DNA from: G963676095 sp963676095
GTDB taxonomy: Bacteria; Bacteroidota; Bacteroidia; Bacteroidales; Prolixibacteraceae
Assembly: GCA_963676095.1 (NCBI GenBank)
Contig: OY781040.1
Span: forward strand, 6,138,001-6,202,000
Direction of reading: 5' to 3'
Length of the DNA stretch: 64,000 nucleotides
The notes under the pieces were generated by a model. The model was not told the DNA's origin. It saw nothing but the letters and a program-made list of their open reading frames with translations, and ran no database searches. This document shows positions 33,888 through 41,174 of the stretch, in pieces (within the stretch, counting starts at the first letter, position 1; each line of letters begins with the position of its first letter). The translations under genes were made by a program, and so were the position numbers.

Positions 33888-34574
33888 ATGTTGAAAAAAT
33901 TAAAAGAACAGGTTTGTCTGGCGAACCTCGATCTGGTAAAGTACCATCTGGTAATTTTTACCTGGGGTAATGTAAGCGGAATCGACAGGAAAAAAGGGTT
34001 AGTTGTCATAAAACCCAGTGGCGTGTCTTATAAAGGAATGAAACCTGACGACATGGTTGTCCTGGATATGGAAGGAAAAATTGTTGAGGGGAATTACAAG
34101 CCTTCTTCCGATACTGCTACACATCTTGTTTTATATAAGAATTTCCCGAATATTGGCGGAATCGTCCACACCCATTCAGAATGGGCTACTTCATGGGCTC
34201 AGGCCGGAATGCCCATCCCTGCATTGGGAACAACTCAGGCTGACTATTTCTATGGCGAAATCCCCTGCACCAGAAAAATGACTGATGAAGAAATTCGTGG
34301 TGCCTACGAGTTGGAAACAGGCAATGTAATTGTTGAACGTTTCAGTGACCTCAATCCTGATTATATCCCGGGAGTACTGGTAAACAACCATGCTCCTTTT
34401 TGCTGGGGAACAGACCCGGACAATGCCGTCCACAATGCTGTTGTTATAGAGGAAGTGGCAAAAATGACCTTCCGCTCCCTTCATCTTAACCCGGATGCAA
34501 AAATGCCGCAATCATTGCTCGACAAGCATTTCCTCCGGAAACATGGCAAGGATGCCTATTATGGTCAGAAATAA
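33888..34574 (+). CDS. araD: L-ribulose-5-phosphate 4-epimerase
   Basis: Converts L-ribulose 5-phosphate to D-xylulose 5-phosphate. 228 residues of the class II aldolase fold. WGNVSGIDRKKGLVVIKPSG near 26-45 is the phosphate-binding part, SSDTATHLVLYKNFPNIGG contains the family Asp, HTHSEWATSWAQAG near 93-106 holds the zinc His pair, and VNNHAPFCWG near 166-175 the later family segment. ADYFYGEIPCTR is typical for AraD over fuculose aldolase. Close upstream of araB (16 bases). Confidence 0.95.
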   Translation: MLKKLKEQVCLANLDLVKYHLVIFTWGNVSGIDRKKGLVVIKPSGVSYKGMKPDDMVVLDMEGKIVEGNYKPSSDTATHLVLYKNFPNIGGIVHTHSEWATSWAQAGMPIPALGTTQADYFYGEIPCTRKMTDEEIRGAYELETGNVIVERFSDLNPDYIPGVLVNNHAPFCWGTDPDNAVHNAVVIEEVAKMTFRSLHLNPDAKMPQSLLDKHFLRKHGKDAYYGQK

Positions 34575-34590
34575 ATTTTAACTTATAAAA

Positions 34591-36273
34591 ATGGCTCAGG
34601 AAAAATATACAATTGGATTGGATTATGGCTCGGATTCCGTACGCTCGCTTATTGTGAACGTGAATACGGGAGAAGAAGTTGCCAGTGTCGTTTTTGAATA
34701 TCCCCGTTGGAAGAAAGGTCTTTATTGTGACCCGGACAAAAACCAGTTCCGGCAGCATCCGAAAGATTACCTGGAGGGACTTGAATACACGATCACGGAG
34801 GCTCTAAAAAAATCTCCGGAAGGAGTTGCCGAAAATGTAGTAGGGATATCTGTCGATACGACAGGCTCTACGCCTTGCGCAGTTGATGAAGATGGTACTC
34901 CTTTGTCCCTGACTCCGGGATTTGAGGAAAATCCGAATGCTATGTTCGTACTTTGGAAAGATCATACTGCTGTAAAGGAAGCAGCTGAAATTAATGAAAA
35001 AGCTTCAAAATGGGGTATTGATTTCCGGAAATATGAAGGCGGAGTTTATTCATCTGAATGGTTTTGGGCAAAGCTCCTTCATGTGTCCAGGGAGGATACG
35101 GGCGTTTTACGTGCAGCTAATTCCTGGGTAGAGCATTGCGATTGGATCTCTGCGGTGCTCACGGGTACAATCCGTCCGAAGGTTATTAAGCGAAGTCGCT
35201 GTGCTGCAGGTCATAAAGCCATGTGGCACGAAGCTTTTAACGGGTTACCTTCAGAGGAGTTCCTGACGTCTCTCGATCCTGTCTTAAGCGGTCTGCGCGA
35301 CCGGTTGTTTAAAGAGACTTATACCTGCGATGTGGCTGCCGGTAATTTAACTCCTGAATGGGCAGGGAAGCTGGGACTTTCAACTGATGTTGTTGTCGGA
35401 GTAGGGGCCTTTGATGCCCATTTCGGAGCTATCGGAGGTGAAATCCAGCCGTATTACCTGAGCAAGGTAATGGGGACATCTACCTGTGACATTCTTGTTG
35501 CACCAATGGAAGAAGTAGGTGATAAACTGGTTGCAGGTATTTGCGGGCAGGTTGACGGGTCCGTTGTCCCGGGGATGCTTGGTATGGAAGCCGGGCAATC
35601 TGCCTTTGGGGATATTTATGCATGGTTCAAAAAAGTTTTGATGTGGCCTGCAGAGCAGATCCTTGCCCGGACAGAAATCGTCGATGAAGCTGCACGTCAG
35701 AAGCTTGTCGATGAGATTTCGGATAAAATGATTGTTGAACTATCCGGCGCTGCAGCTAAAGTGCCTATTTCTGAAAGCGGTGTTTTGGCTATCGATTGGA
35801 TGAACGGCAGGCGTACCCCTTATGCGAACCAGAACCTTAAAGGTGCCATTGCCGGACTTAACCTGGCTACTGATGCTCCCCGCATTTTCAGGGCTCTGGT
35901 CGAATCGACAGCTTTCGGGTCAAAAGCAATTGTCGACCGCTTCTTAAGTGAAGGAATCGATATTAAAGGAGTGATCGCCCTGGGCGGTGTAGCCAAAAAA
36001 TCACCACTCGTTATGCAGATTGTTTGTGACGTTCTGAACATGCCGATTAAAGTAGCCCGTTCTGAACAGGCATGCGCATTGGGGTCAGCAATGGCTGCAG
36101 CCGTTGCTGCCGGCATCTATGCAACGACCCTTGAGGCCCAAAAGAATATGGGTGGAGGTTTTGAAAAGGAATATCATCCTATTCCCGAGAATGTTGAAAA
36201 GTACAGGGCGATTTATGAAAAATACCTCAAGCTGGGAGGTTTTATTGAAAATGAATTGACTGAACTCTTTTAA
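34591..36273 (+). CDS. araB: L-ribulokinase
   Basis: ATP-dependent phosphorylation of L-ribulose. 560 residues of the FGGY family, normal for AraB. GLDYGSDSVRSLIVNVNTGE near 8-27 is the N-terminal phosphate loop, ISVDTTGSTPCAVDEDG near 87-103 the sugar site, VGVGAFDAHFGAIGGE near 270-285, and ALGGVAKKSPLVMQI near 464-478 the C-terminal ATP domain. Last gene of the ara unit, followed by an unusual inverted repeat with T-run at 36296-36433. Confidence 0.95.
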   Translation: MAQEKYTIGLDYGSDSVRSLIVNVNTGEEVASVVFEYPRWKKGLYCDPDKNQFRQHPKDYLEGLEYTITEALKKSPEGVAENVVGISVDTTGSTPCAVDEDGTPLSLTPGFEENPNAMFVLWKDHTAVKEAAEINEKASKWGIDFRKYEGGVYSSEWFWAKLLHVSREDTGVLRAANSWVEHCDWISAVLTGTIRPKVIKRSRCAAGHKAMWHEAFNGLPSEEFLTSLDPVLSGLRDRLFKETYTCDVAAGNLTPEWAGKLGLSTDVVVGVGAFDAHFGAIGGEIQPYYLSKVMGTSTCDILVAPMEEVGDKLVAGICGQVDGSVVPGMLGMEAGQSAFGDIYAWFKKVLMWPAEQILARTEIVDEAARQKLVDEISDKMIVELSGAAAKVPISESGVLAIDWMNGRRTPYANQNLKGAIAGLNLATDAPRIFRALVESTAFGSKAIVDRFLSEGIDIKGVIALGGVAKKSPLVMQIVCDVLNMPIKVARSEQACALGSAMAAAVAAGIYATTLEAQKNMGGGFEKEYHPIPENVEKYRAIYEKYLKLGGFIENELTELF

Positions 36274-36295
36274 ATAATATTTAAATGTGAGTTTT

Positions 36296-36433
36296 AAAGG
36301 GGTGTCCAAAGGCAACGCTGATTGTTTCGTTATAAAATCGGGATTGCGGTAATAATTTTATTGATAATAACTTATTATTTTAATCTGGAATGGCTTTTCC
36401 ACGCGTTCTCCGGAGTTTTGGACACCCTTTTTT
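36296..36433. repeat. inverted repeat with 106-base centre after araB, ending in a T-run
   Basis: GGGTGTCCAAA at 36300-36310 is matched exactly by TTTGGACACCC at 36417-36427, with AAA before the first arm and six T after the second. The arms and tails together look like a terminator stem split by about 106 bases; a small non-autonomous insert or a large-loop terminator are both possible. The 300-base gap between araB and the next gene holds this and a doubtful 71-codon hydrophobic frame. Confidence 0.5.
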
Positions 36434-36573
36434 CAGAAGGCTTTTCTTTGTATTCTTGCTGTTATTTTTCTATCCTGACCACAATTTTATTATTGTCGTA
36501 CATTATTGTTGGATATGGCTGTTTCATAAAAAAATAATAAATTGCCGGGTAAAATGAATCAGACGAATTTTTT

Positions 36574-37479
36574 ATGTACGATATTTTTGGAGATGTACAC
36601 GGACAGGCGGATATGCTAAAAGATTTGCTGAAAAAGTTAGGTTACAAATCGGAAAACAACCTGTTTTTTCACCCTGCCCGAAAAGCCATCTTTGTTGGGG
36701 ATTTTATTAACCGTGGCCCGAATACCCGTGAGACAATCAGCATTGTGCGGAGGATGGTGGAGAATGGTAGTGCTTATGCGATTCTTGGGAATCATGAAAT
36801 TAATGCCCTGTTTTACAGTCTTCTTGATAAAAAAGGAAAGCATCTGAACAAACGCTGGTCCAGACTTCATCTCGACCTGAATTCTGCATTAAGTGAATTT
36901 GCCAGTTACCCGGGAGAATGGAAAGCTCATATAAAATGGATGAGGACCCTTCCAATGTTCTTGGACCTGGGGCCTTTACGGGTGGTTCATGCCTGTTGGA
37001 AAGATGAAAATATCAATATTCTGAAGGAAAACATACACAACCCGAAGATGAAAAAGTCTTTCTTAAAACAAGTTGGCAAAAATAACTCAGATATTGCCAG
37101 GGCTTTTTGGGAAACCTGTAAAGGTATTGATTTTCAGCTCCCCAAAGATCTTTTGGTTTATGACGATAATGGACAACCTCACCGGACATTCCGGTCAAAA
37201 TGGTGGGTCAATCCGGAGGGAATGACTTTTAAGGATTTGTCTTTCGAAAGTCGTTTTGATTTGCCGGCTTACACAATACCAAAAGAGCTTGTCAGTTCCA
37301 GAACACCGTATCCTGAGGATAGCCCAATCGTATTTTTTGGTCATTATTGTATGAAGGATGCCACGAATATCATAACCAGTAATATTTGCTGTCTGGATTC
37401 GTGTGTCAGCAGAAAAGGAAAATTGACTGTTTACAGATGGAATGGCGAAAATAAGCTCGACTCCGGGAATATTATTTAG
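36574..37479 (+). CDS. metallophosphoesterase (PPP-type serine/threonine or diadenosine phosphatase)
   Basis: A 301-residue calcineurin-like phosphoesterase. The four metal motifs are in order: GDVHGQ at 6-11, GDFINRGPNT near 42-51, GNHEIN near 72-77 and FFGHY near 249-253, with an extra His in VVHACW near 131-136. This set is typical of the PrpA/ApaH group. It could remove phosphate from protein Ser/Thr or split bis(5'-nucleosyl) polyphosphates; sequence alone does not decide. It stands alone on the strand between the ara operon and the RNA genes. Local DNA is AT-rich. Confidence 0.82.
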   Translation: MYDIFGDVHGQADMLKDLLKKLGYKSENNLFFHPARKAIFVGDFINRGPNTRETISIVRRMVENGSAYAILGNHEINALFYSLLDKKGKHLNKRWSRLHLDLNSALSEFASYPGEWKAHIKWMRTLPMFLDLGPLRVVHACWKDENINILKENIHNPKMKKSFLKQVGKNNSDIARAFWETCKGIDFQLPKDLLVYDDNGQPHRTFRSKWWVNPEGMTFKDLSFESRFDLPAYTIPKELVSSRTPYPEDSPIVFFGHYCMKDATNIITSNICCLDSCVSRKGKLTVYRWNGENKLDSGNII

Positions 37480-37567
37480 TTGTCTAGGTGAGAGAGTAAG
37501 CTGTTTTTCCCAATTTGTGGATGATCGGTATCTTTTTCTTTTCTTTCCAACTTTTTTAGCTTTCCTA

Positions 37568-37597
37568 TTGCAGGAAAAAAAAGAAAGTATATCTTTG
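37568..37597 (+). promoter_or_regulatory. strong Bacteroidota promoter before a non-coding stretch
   Basis: TTG at 37568-37570, exactly 19 bases, then TATCTTTG at 37590-37597. This is one of the best promoter matches in the window, yet no gene follows for 170 bases. Confidence 0.7.
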
Positions 37598-37602
37598 CAA
37601 AG

Positions 37603-37707
37603 CCTTTTGAAAATAGCATTTCAAGGGATATTGGAAGCCAAAAGTGGCGTAGTTCAATGGTTTAAAGGAGTTGTTTCTATTTAACAATTTACTTGTTAAT
37701 TTTTTTT
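37603..37707 (+). ncRNA. candidate small RNA, about 100 nt
   Basis: Bounded by the promoter at 37568-37597 and a hairpin terminator at 37681-37707 (TTAACAA, TTTAC, TTGTTAA, eight T). It begins with a stem-loop (CCTTTTGAAA against TTTCAAGGG, 37603-37627). Near 37644-37662 it contains TGGCGTAGTTCAATGGTTT, which resembles the 5' and D-arm part of a tRNA such as the tRNA-Asp 110 bases downstream. No full tRNA cloverleaf can be drawn. Not recognised as a known family. Confidence 0.5.
37681..37707 (+). terminator. terminator of candidate small RNA
   Basis: 7-bp perfect stem TTAACAA/TTGTTAA with a 5-base loop followed by eight T (37700-37707). Confidence 0.7.
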
Positions 37708-37768
37708 ATGCCATTTGCCAATTAAATTTTGATGGAATTGGAGCAATAACAATTCGACTGAAAATCAG

Positions 37769-37842
37769 GGTGCGGTAGTTCAGCTGGTTAGAATATCGGC
37801 CTGTCACGCCGGGGGTCGCGGGTTCGAATCCCGTCCGCACCG
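37769..37842 (+). tRNA. tRNA-Asp (GTC), copy 1
   Basis: 74 bases, no encoded CCA. Acceptor GGTGCGG pairs with CCGCACC, followed by discriminator G. D-arm GTAGTTCAGCTGGTTAGAAT, anticodon loop CTGTCAC in the stem TCGGC/GCCGG, and T-arm GCGGGTTCGAATCCCGT are all present. Anticodon GTC reads Asp codons. An identical copy follows 82 bases later. Confidence 0.96.
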
Positions 37843-37924
37843 CTTTTATTTCAGTTTTTTGTATCAGTCAATAATTATTGTTCTTTAAAAATATAACAGA
37901 AAAGGATAGTCATTCCAAAATCAG

Positions 37925-37998
37925 GGTGCGGTAGTTCAGCTGGTTAGAATATCGGCCTGTCACGCCGGGGGTCGCGGGTTCGAATCCCGTCCGCACCG
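37925..37998 (+). tRNA. tRNA-Asp (GTC), copy 2
   Basis: Identical in all 74 bases to copy 1, and both are preceded by AAAATCAG, so this is a recent tandem duplication or a gene-converted pair. A terminator follows at once. Confidence 0.96.
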
Positions 37999-37999
37999 C

Positions 38000-38031
38000 A
38001 AAAAAAGCTACTTGAAAAAGTAGCTTTTTTT
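38000..38031 (+). terminator. terminator after the tRNA-Asp pair
   Basis: AGCTACTT, loop GAAA, AAGTAGCT with flanking A7 and T7 runs; may work in both directions, also for the leftward gene ending at 38058. Confidence 0.85.
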
Positions 38032-38057
38032 ATTAAACCCAGTGCCGTTTTTTAAGT

Positions 38058-38414
38058 TCAGGACCTGTCGATCTGTTTCTTTTCTGCTCTCGATTGGAAC
38101 CAGTACCCGGCAATCAGGCCTAACCCGCCAAAGAGGAAGATCATGGATACATAGGACGCGCCGTCATTGAGACTTGTGTAAATCATGAGGATGTTTCCCA
38201 GTACTACTCCTATCCCGATGCCTATAAAAAACAAACCGGCTTTCAGAACAAAAAAGTTTCCCAGCGACATTTTAGGTTTTGACTTGAAAAGGGAAGGATC
38301 TGCCCCCTTTTCGATCAGAGCCATTCTTTCTTTATTCCTGGTGATCAGGTAAAAATAGATGATCGCGAATGTAAAAGCGAAGAGGCTCACCGGAATTACG
38401 ATATCTTCATTCAT
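38058..38414 (-). CDS. DUF6249-like inner-membrane protein
   Basis: 118 residues with three hydrophobic segments: about 6-25 (VIPVSLFAFTFAIIYFYLI), 55-78 (VLKAGLFFIGIGIGVVLGNI) and 88-106. Between the first two is a charged linker with ERMALIEKGADPSLFK, a stretch typical of the small DUF6249 membrane family often found beside ECF sigma genes in Bacteroidota. Function unknown. It is divergent from the sigma factor and has the same kind of promoter (TGTAAC-N16-CGTC), so it is probably a target of that sigma factor. Confidence 0.72.
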   Translation of the reverse strand: MNEDIVIPVSLFAFTFAIIYFYLITRNKERMALIEKGADPSLFKSKPKMSLGNFFVLKAGLFFIGIGIGVVLGNILMIYTSLNDGASYVSMIFLFGGLGLIAGYWFQSRAEKKQIDRS

Positions 38415-38458
38415 AGTTTTCGTTTTTTGATGTTGTTAATTTTTTATTTCGATCTTAT

Positions 38459-38484
38459 GACGCCTCTTTGTTCATATGGTTACA
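38459..38484 (-). promoter_or_regulatory. ECF-type promoter of the DUF6249 gene
   Basis: Read leftward: TGTAAC (38484-38479), 16 bases, CGTC (38462-38459), then ATAAGA. Matches the promoter of the divergent sigma gene in both boxes, in spacer length and in the base after each box. Confidence 0.7.
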
Positions 38485-38526
38485 AATTCCTCTGATATTT
38501 TTTTATACAGATTTTTTTTTGGATTT

Positions 38527-38552
38527 TGTAACCGTTGCTGTTTCTTTTCGTC
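38527..38552 (+). promoter_or_regulatory. ECF-type promoter of the sigma factor gene
   Basis: TGTAAC (38527-38532), 16 bases, CGTC (38549-38552), then ATATGA. Transcription would start within about 10 bases of the ATG at 38564. Implies autoregulation. Confidence 0.7.
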
Positions 38553-38563
38553 ATATGATTAAC

Positions 38564-39136
38564 ATGGAACAGCCGGACGAATATTATATTGGGCAAGTGC
38601 TAAAAGGGAATACTTCGGCATTTGAATACCTGGTAAAAAAATATCAGGATATGGTTTTTGGCCTTGCCCTAAAAATGCTGAAAAACCATGAAGATGCGGA
38701 AGAAATGGTCCAGGATAGTTTTGTAAAAGCTTTCAGATCATTAAATTCGTACCGGCAAGAATCCCGGTTTTCGACTTGGCTGTACAGGATTACTTATAAC
38801 GGGTGCATTACATTGCTAAGAAAAAGAAAGGTTGAAATCCGTTCGCTTGATGAATCAAATTTAAAGGAGCAGGACGAACAAAAAATTCATGAACAATTAA
38901 ACGAGGTTAATCAAGAGGAAATGGTCAGGTATTTGCATTTGGCTTTATCAAAACTTCCCGAGGTGGACCAGGTGTTGATTACCCTTCATTATTATGAAGA
39001 TCAGAAGGTTGAAGATGTCAGTCAGATTACCGGTTTATCGGAGAGCAATGTAAAAGTTCGAATTCACAGAGCACGCAGGAGAATGTATGAACTGATGAAT
39101 TACTATTTGAAAGAAGAATTGATTAATTTTGATTAA
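38564..39136 (+). CDS. ECF-type RNA polymerase sigma-70 factor
   Basis: Extracytoplasmic-function sigma factor, 190 residues from ATG 38564 (MEQPDEYYIG). An earlier in-frame start at 38468 would lie upstream of the promoter. Region 2: FEYLVKKYQDMVFGLALKM, NHEDAEEMVQDSFVKAFRSL and STWLYRITYNGCITLLRKR near 29-96. Region 4: LPEVDQVLITLHYYEDQKVEDV and GLSESNVKVRIHRARRRM near 138-175. The gene ends 13 bases before a membrane-protein gene that may encode its anti-sigma partner. Signal sensed is unknown; the divergent DUF6249 gene is the likely target. Confidence 0.93.
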   Translation: MEQPDEYYIGQVLKGNTSAFEYLVKKYQDMVFGLALKMLKNHEDAEEMVQDSFVKAFRSLNSYRQESRFSTWLYRITYNGCITLLRKRKVEIRSLDESNLKEQDEQKIHEQLNEVNQEEMVRYLHLALSKLPEVDQVLITLHYYEDQKVEDVSQITGLSESNVKVRIHRARRRMYELMNYYLKEELINFD

Positions 39137-39149
39137 AGGAGAAAAATTA

Positions 39150-39554
39150 ATGGATACTCAGGATAAACAATTCAGGGAACTGATGAAGTCGTACCGGCCA
39201 GAAAAGGCTCCACAGGATATAACCGGAAAAGTTATGGAGAAAATATATGCTGGTACTCCGGCGGTTTCTGATTTCAGCCCCGTTTCTTACAACAAATGGG
39301 TTATACGTATCGCCTTTCTTTTGTTCGGGGTATTTATTGTTTATGCTTCTTTTTCTCCCTCACTGGATAGTCTGCAAAAAAATAAAATTGAGAATTTTAT
39401 TCGGCAGCATCCGGCAATTGACTTTTCAGGTTTTGCCAATTCTTTTCTGCATTTCTTTGATAAATTGCCACCCGAGTTGTTTTTTGCCACCTTTGCAGCA
39501 GTGCTTCTGCTTTTAATCAACTGGATATACTTGCAGGTCCGCGGGGCAGAATAA
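39150..39554 (+). CDS. small membrane protein, putative anti-sigma factor
   Basis: 134 residues from ATG 39150, which has AAAGGAG eight bases ahead, a clear ribosome site for this genome. The N-terminal 45 residues are polar and helical (QFRELMKSYRPEKAPQDITG, KVMEKIY), resembling the short cytosolic arm of anti-sigma factors. A first membrane segment follows (WVIRIAFLLFGVFIVYASF), then a periplasmic loop of about 55 residues, and a second segment (LFFATFAAVLLLLINWIYL). No zinc motif is present. Gene order straight after an ECF sigma factor is the main support; function is inferred. Confidence 0.65.
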   Translation: MDTQDKQFRELMKSYRPEKAPQDITGKVMEKIYAGTPAVSDFSPVSYNKWVIRIAFLLFGVFIVYASFSPSLDSLQKNKIENFIRQHPAIDFSGFANSFLHFFDKLPPELFFATFAAVLLLLINWIYLQVRGAE

Positions 39555-39883
39555 AACCGTTGATCTGTTCAGAACAGGAGTATTTTACGCCTGCTTCGCC
39601 TGTTTTTAGGCGAGCCGGGCAGGAGTAACCTGATCCGGCCCTTTTTCAATAAAAAAAACCGTAACCTGAAAGTCCCGTTAGGCCAGAAGTTCTGTATTTA
39701 ATCGCCAAATCTGCTCCGAAAACTTATTTCATTATCGGCAGGGGAAACAGATGAAGCAATCTGTTTGTTCCCAATAGATTGCTTCATTTCGTTCTCAACG
39801 AGATTTTTTGATTTTGATTGTCAGGAGTCTCATTGTTCTTTCTCAAAAAATAGGGACTTGTTTTTTCGATAGCCTTTTTTATA
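39555..39883. other. gene-free spacer with two strong hairpins
   Basis: Convergent spacer of 329 bases. A GC-rich hairpin (CCTGCTTCGCCT and AGGCGAG...GGGCAGG) lies at about 39590-39622. A perfect 12-bp stem, ATGAAGCAATCT (39751-39762) and AGATTGCTTCAT (39776-39787), has a 13-base loop. Neither has a long T-tail. They probably end or stabilise the two converging transcripts. Confidence 0.55.
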
Positions 39884-40246
39884 TCAGAAAGGAAGGTCGT
39901 TACCGTTGTCCATTGGTTCCGGGGGAATATCGCCTGCCGAATATTGAGGGGGAAAATCCCCGGATGTTTCTTCCGCCAGTTTTTCAACTTTCCAGGCATT
40001 TATATTATGATACCATCTCCCGTTAAATTCACGTGATTCAACGGAGAATGAAACATTGACATCAATGCCAGGTTTTAATCCGTCTATGAGGTTAATTTTA
40101 TCGTTGAATAAAGTGAAACAGATTTGTTTGGGGTATTGATCTTCATTTGTTTCAATTACGAATTCCTGTTTTTTCCATTCGTTTCCTGCTTTACTGATAC
40201 CGGAGTTCAGTTGCAAAATTTGATTGATTTTTCCTTTAATTTCCAT
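39884..40246 (-). CDS. DUF3127 OB-fold protein with SSB-like C-terminal tip
   Basis: 120 residues, a Bacteroidota-specific family. The first 85 residues alternate beta-strands (MEIKGKINQIL, EWKKQEFVIETNE, QICFTLFND, DVNVSFSVESREFNGRWYHNI, NAWKVEKL), as in an OB fold. A disordered Pro/Gly stretch follows, and the end is MDNGNDLPF. An acidic tail ending in hydrophobic-Pro-Phe is the protein-interaction tip of single-stranded DNA-binding proteins, so a DNA-metabolism role is likely. Single gene, no operon partners. Confidence 0.78.
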   Translation of the reverse strand: MEIKGKINQILQLNSGISKAGNEWKKQEFVIETNEDQYPKQICFTLFNDKINLIDGLKPGIDVNVSFSVESREFNGRWYHNINAWKVEKLAEETSGDFPPQYSAGDIPPEPMDNGNDLPF

Positions 40247-40389
40247 AATAATTAGTGCGAATAAATAATGTTATACCGGTGATTTGTATAATTGTCAGAA
40301 AACCTGAATAATATACCTTAAAAAATAACCGGTTGTAACTAATCAATTGCTTGCGTTTACTATTCTTCAAAAATAAGGATAAAAAAATA

Positions 40390-40413
40390 CCCCCGGCAAT
40401 ATTTTGCCGGGGG
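40390..40413 (-). terminator. terminator of the FKBP pair
   Basis: CCCCCGGCAA, loop TATT, TTGCCGGGGG: a perfect 10-bp stem; on the leftward strand it is followed by TATTTTTTT. Lies 30 bases beyond the lipoprotein stop. Confidence 0.88.
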
Positions 40414-40443
40414 ATTTATCGAAAGTTTTTAAGCTTTATCCTA

Positions 40444-41166
40444 TTATTTAGTATCTTCAACAATATCCAGCAGTTCAACTTCAAAAATCAATGTCGAATT
40501 AGGACCGATATCCTTTCCTGCTCCTCTTTGTCCATAAGCCAGTTCACTCGGAACATAAAGTTTCCATTTGGATCCTACGGGCATTAATTGGAGGGCTTCT
40601 GTCCAGCCCGGGATTACCTGGCTTACCTTAAAAGTTGCAGGTTCGCCACGTTCGGTTGAGCTGTCGAAAACGGTGCCGTCGATTAATGATCCTGTATAGT
40701 TGCATTTTACTGTCTGGTCTGCTGTTGGTTTTGGGCCGTCACCTTCCTTAAGAATTTCGTATTGCAGTCCGCTTACAGTTGTTACGACACCTTCTTTCTG
40801 TTTATTCTTTTCAAGGAAGGCTTTTCCTTCTTCTTCGTTTTTCTTTGATTCTATTTCACTTACCTTCTTGAAAAAATCCTGGATAATTTTGCGGGCTTCT
40901 TCAGACTTCATCTGAGATTCTTCTCCTTTAACCTGCTTTGCAAAAGCGTCGGTTAAGATATCCATATTTAAGTCCTTTGCGCCTGGAGATGCATCCAGGT
41001 TTTGTTTATTGTTCTCGCCAATTAATACACCTAGTGCATAGCTGGCCGAATCGTTCGCATTTGCCAATGTTATGGTTTTTGAACCGCTATTGGACTGACA
41101 AGCTGCTAAGGATAGGGAAGCAGCTAAAATTGAAAAAACAGATTTGAAATTCATTTTAGTTTTCAT
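40444..41166 (-). CDS. FKBP-type peptidyl-prolyl isomerase, lipoprotein
   Basis: Folding catalyst, 240 residues, anchored in the cell envelope. N-terminal lipoprotein signal with lipobox LAAC near 20-23 (from ATG 41166; ATG 41154 also possible). An FKBP_N helical region (ASYALGVLIGENNKQNLD, then EEARKIIQDFFKKVSE) leads to the FKBP domain from about 130: GDGPKPTADQTVKCNYTGSL, GTVFDSSTERGEPATF, IPGWTEALQLMPVGSKWKLY, LAYGQRGAG, and NSTLIFEVELLDI. It lies 8 bases after a cytosolic paralogue of the same fold. Confidence 0.93.
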   Translation of the reverse strand: MKTKMNFKSVFSILAASLSLAACQSNSGSKTITLANANDSASYALGVLIGENNKQNLDASPGAKDLNMDILTDAFAKQVKGEESQMKSEEARKIIQDFFKKVSEIESKKNEEEGKAFLEKNKQKEGVVTTVSGLQYEILKEGDGPKPTADQTVKCNYTGSLIDGTVFDSSTERGEPATFKVSQVIPGWTEALQLMPVGSKWKLYVPSELAYGQRGAGKDIGPNSTLIFEVELLDIVEDTK

Positions 41167-41174
41167 GTATTTAA

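Noticed and set aside
36322..36537. 71-codon hydrophobic frame with TTG start after araB
   Set aside because: It crosses the arm and T-run of the inverted repeat at 36417-36433, has no recognisable family or ribosome site, and hydrophobic frames arise easily in T-rich DNA. Not called as a gene.
37442..37684. 80-codon forward frame after the metallophosphoesterase
   Set aside because: It overlaps the end of that gene in another frame, crosses a strong promoter and ends in a terminator stem; no family features.
37644..37707. A third tRNA gene upstream of the tRNA-Asp pair
   Set aside because: Only a D-arm-like stretch is present; no acceptor pairing, anticodon stem or T-arm can be formed.
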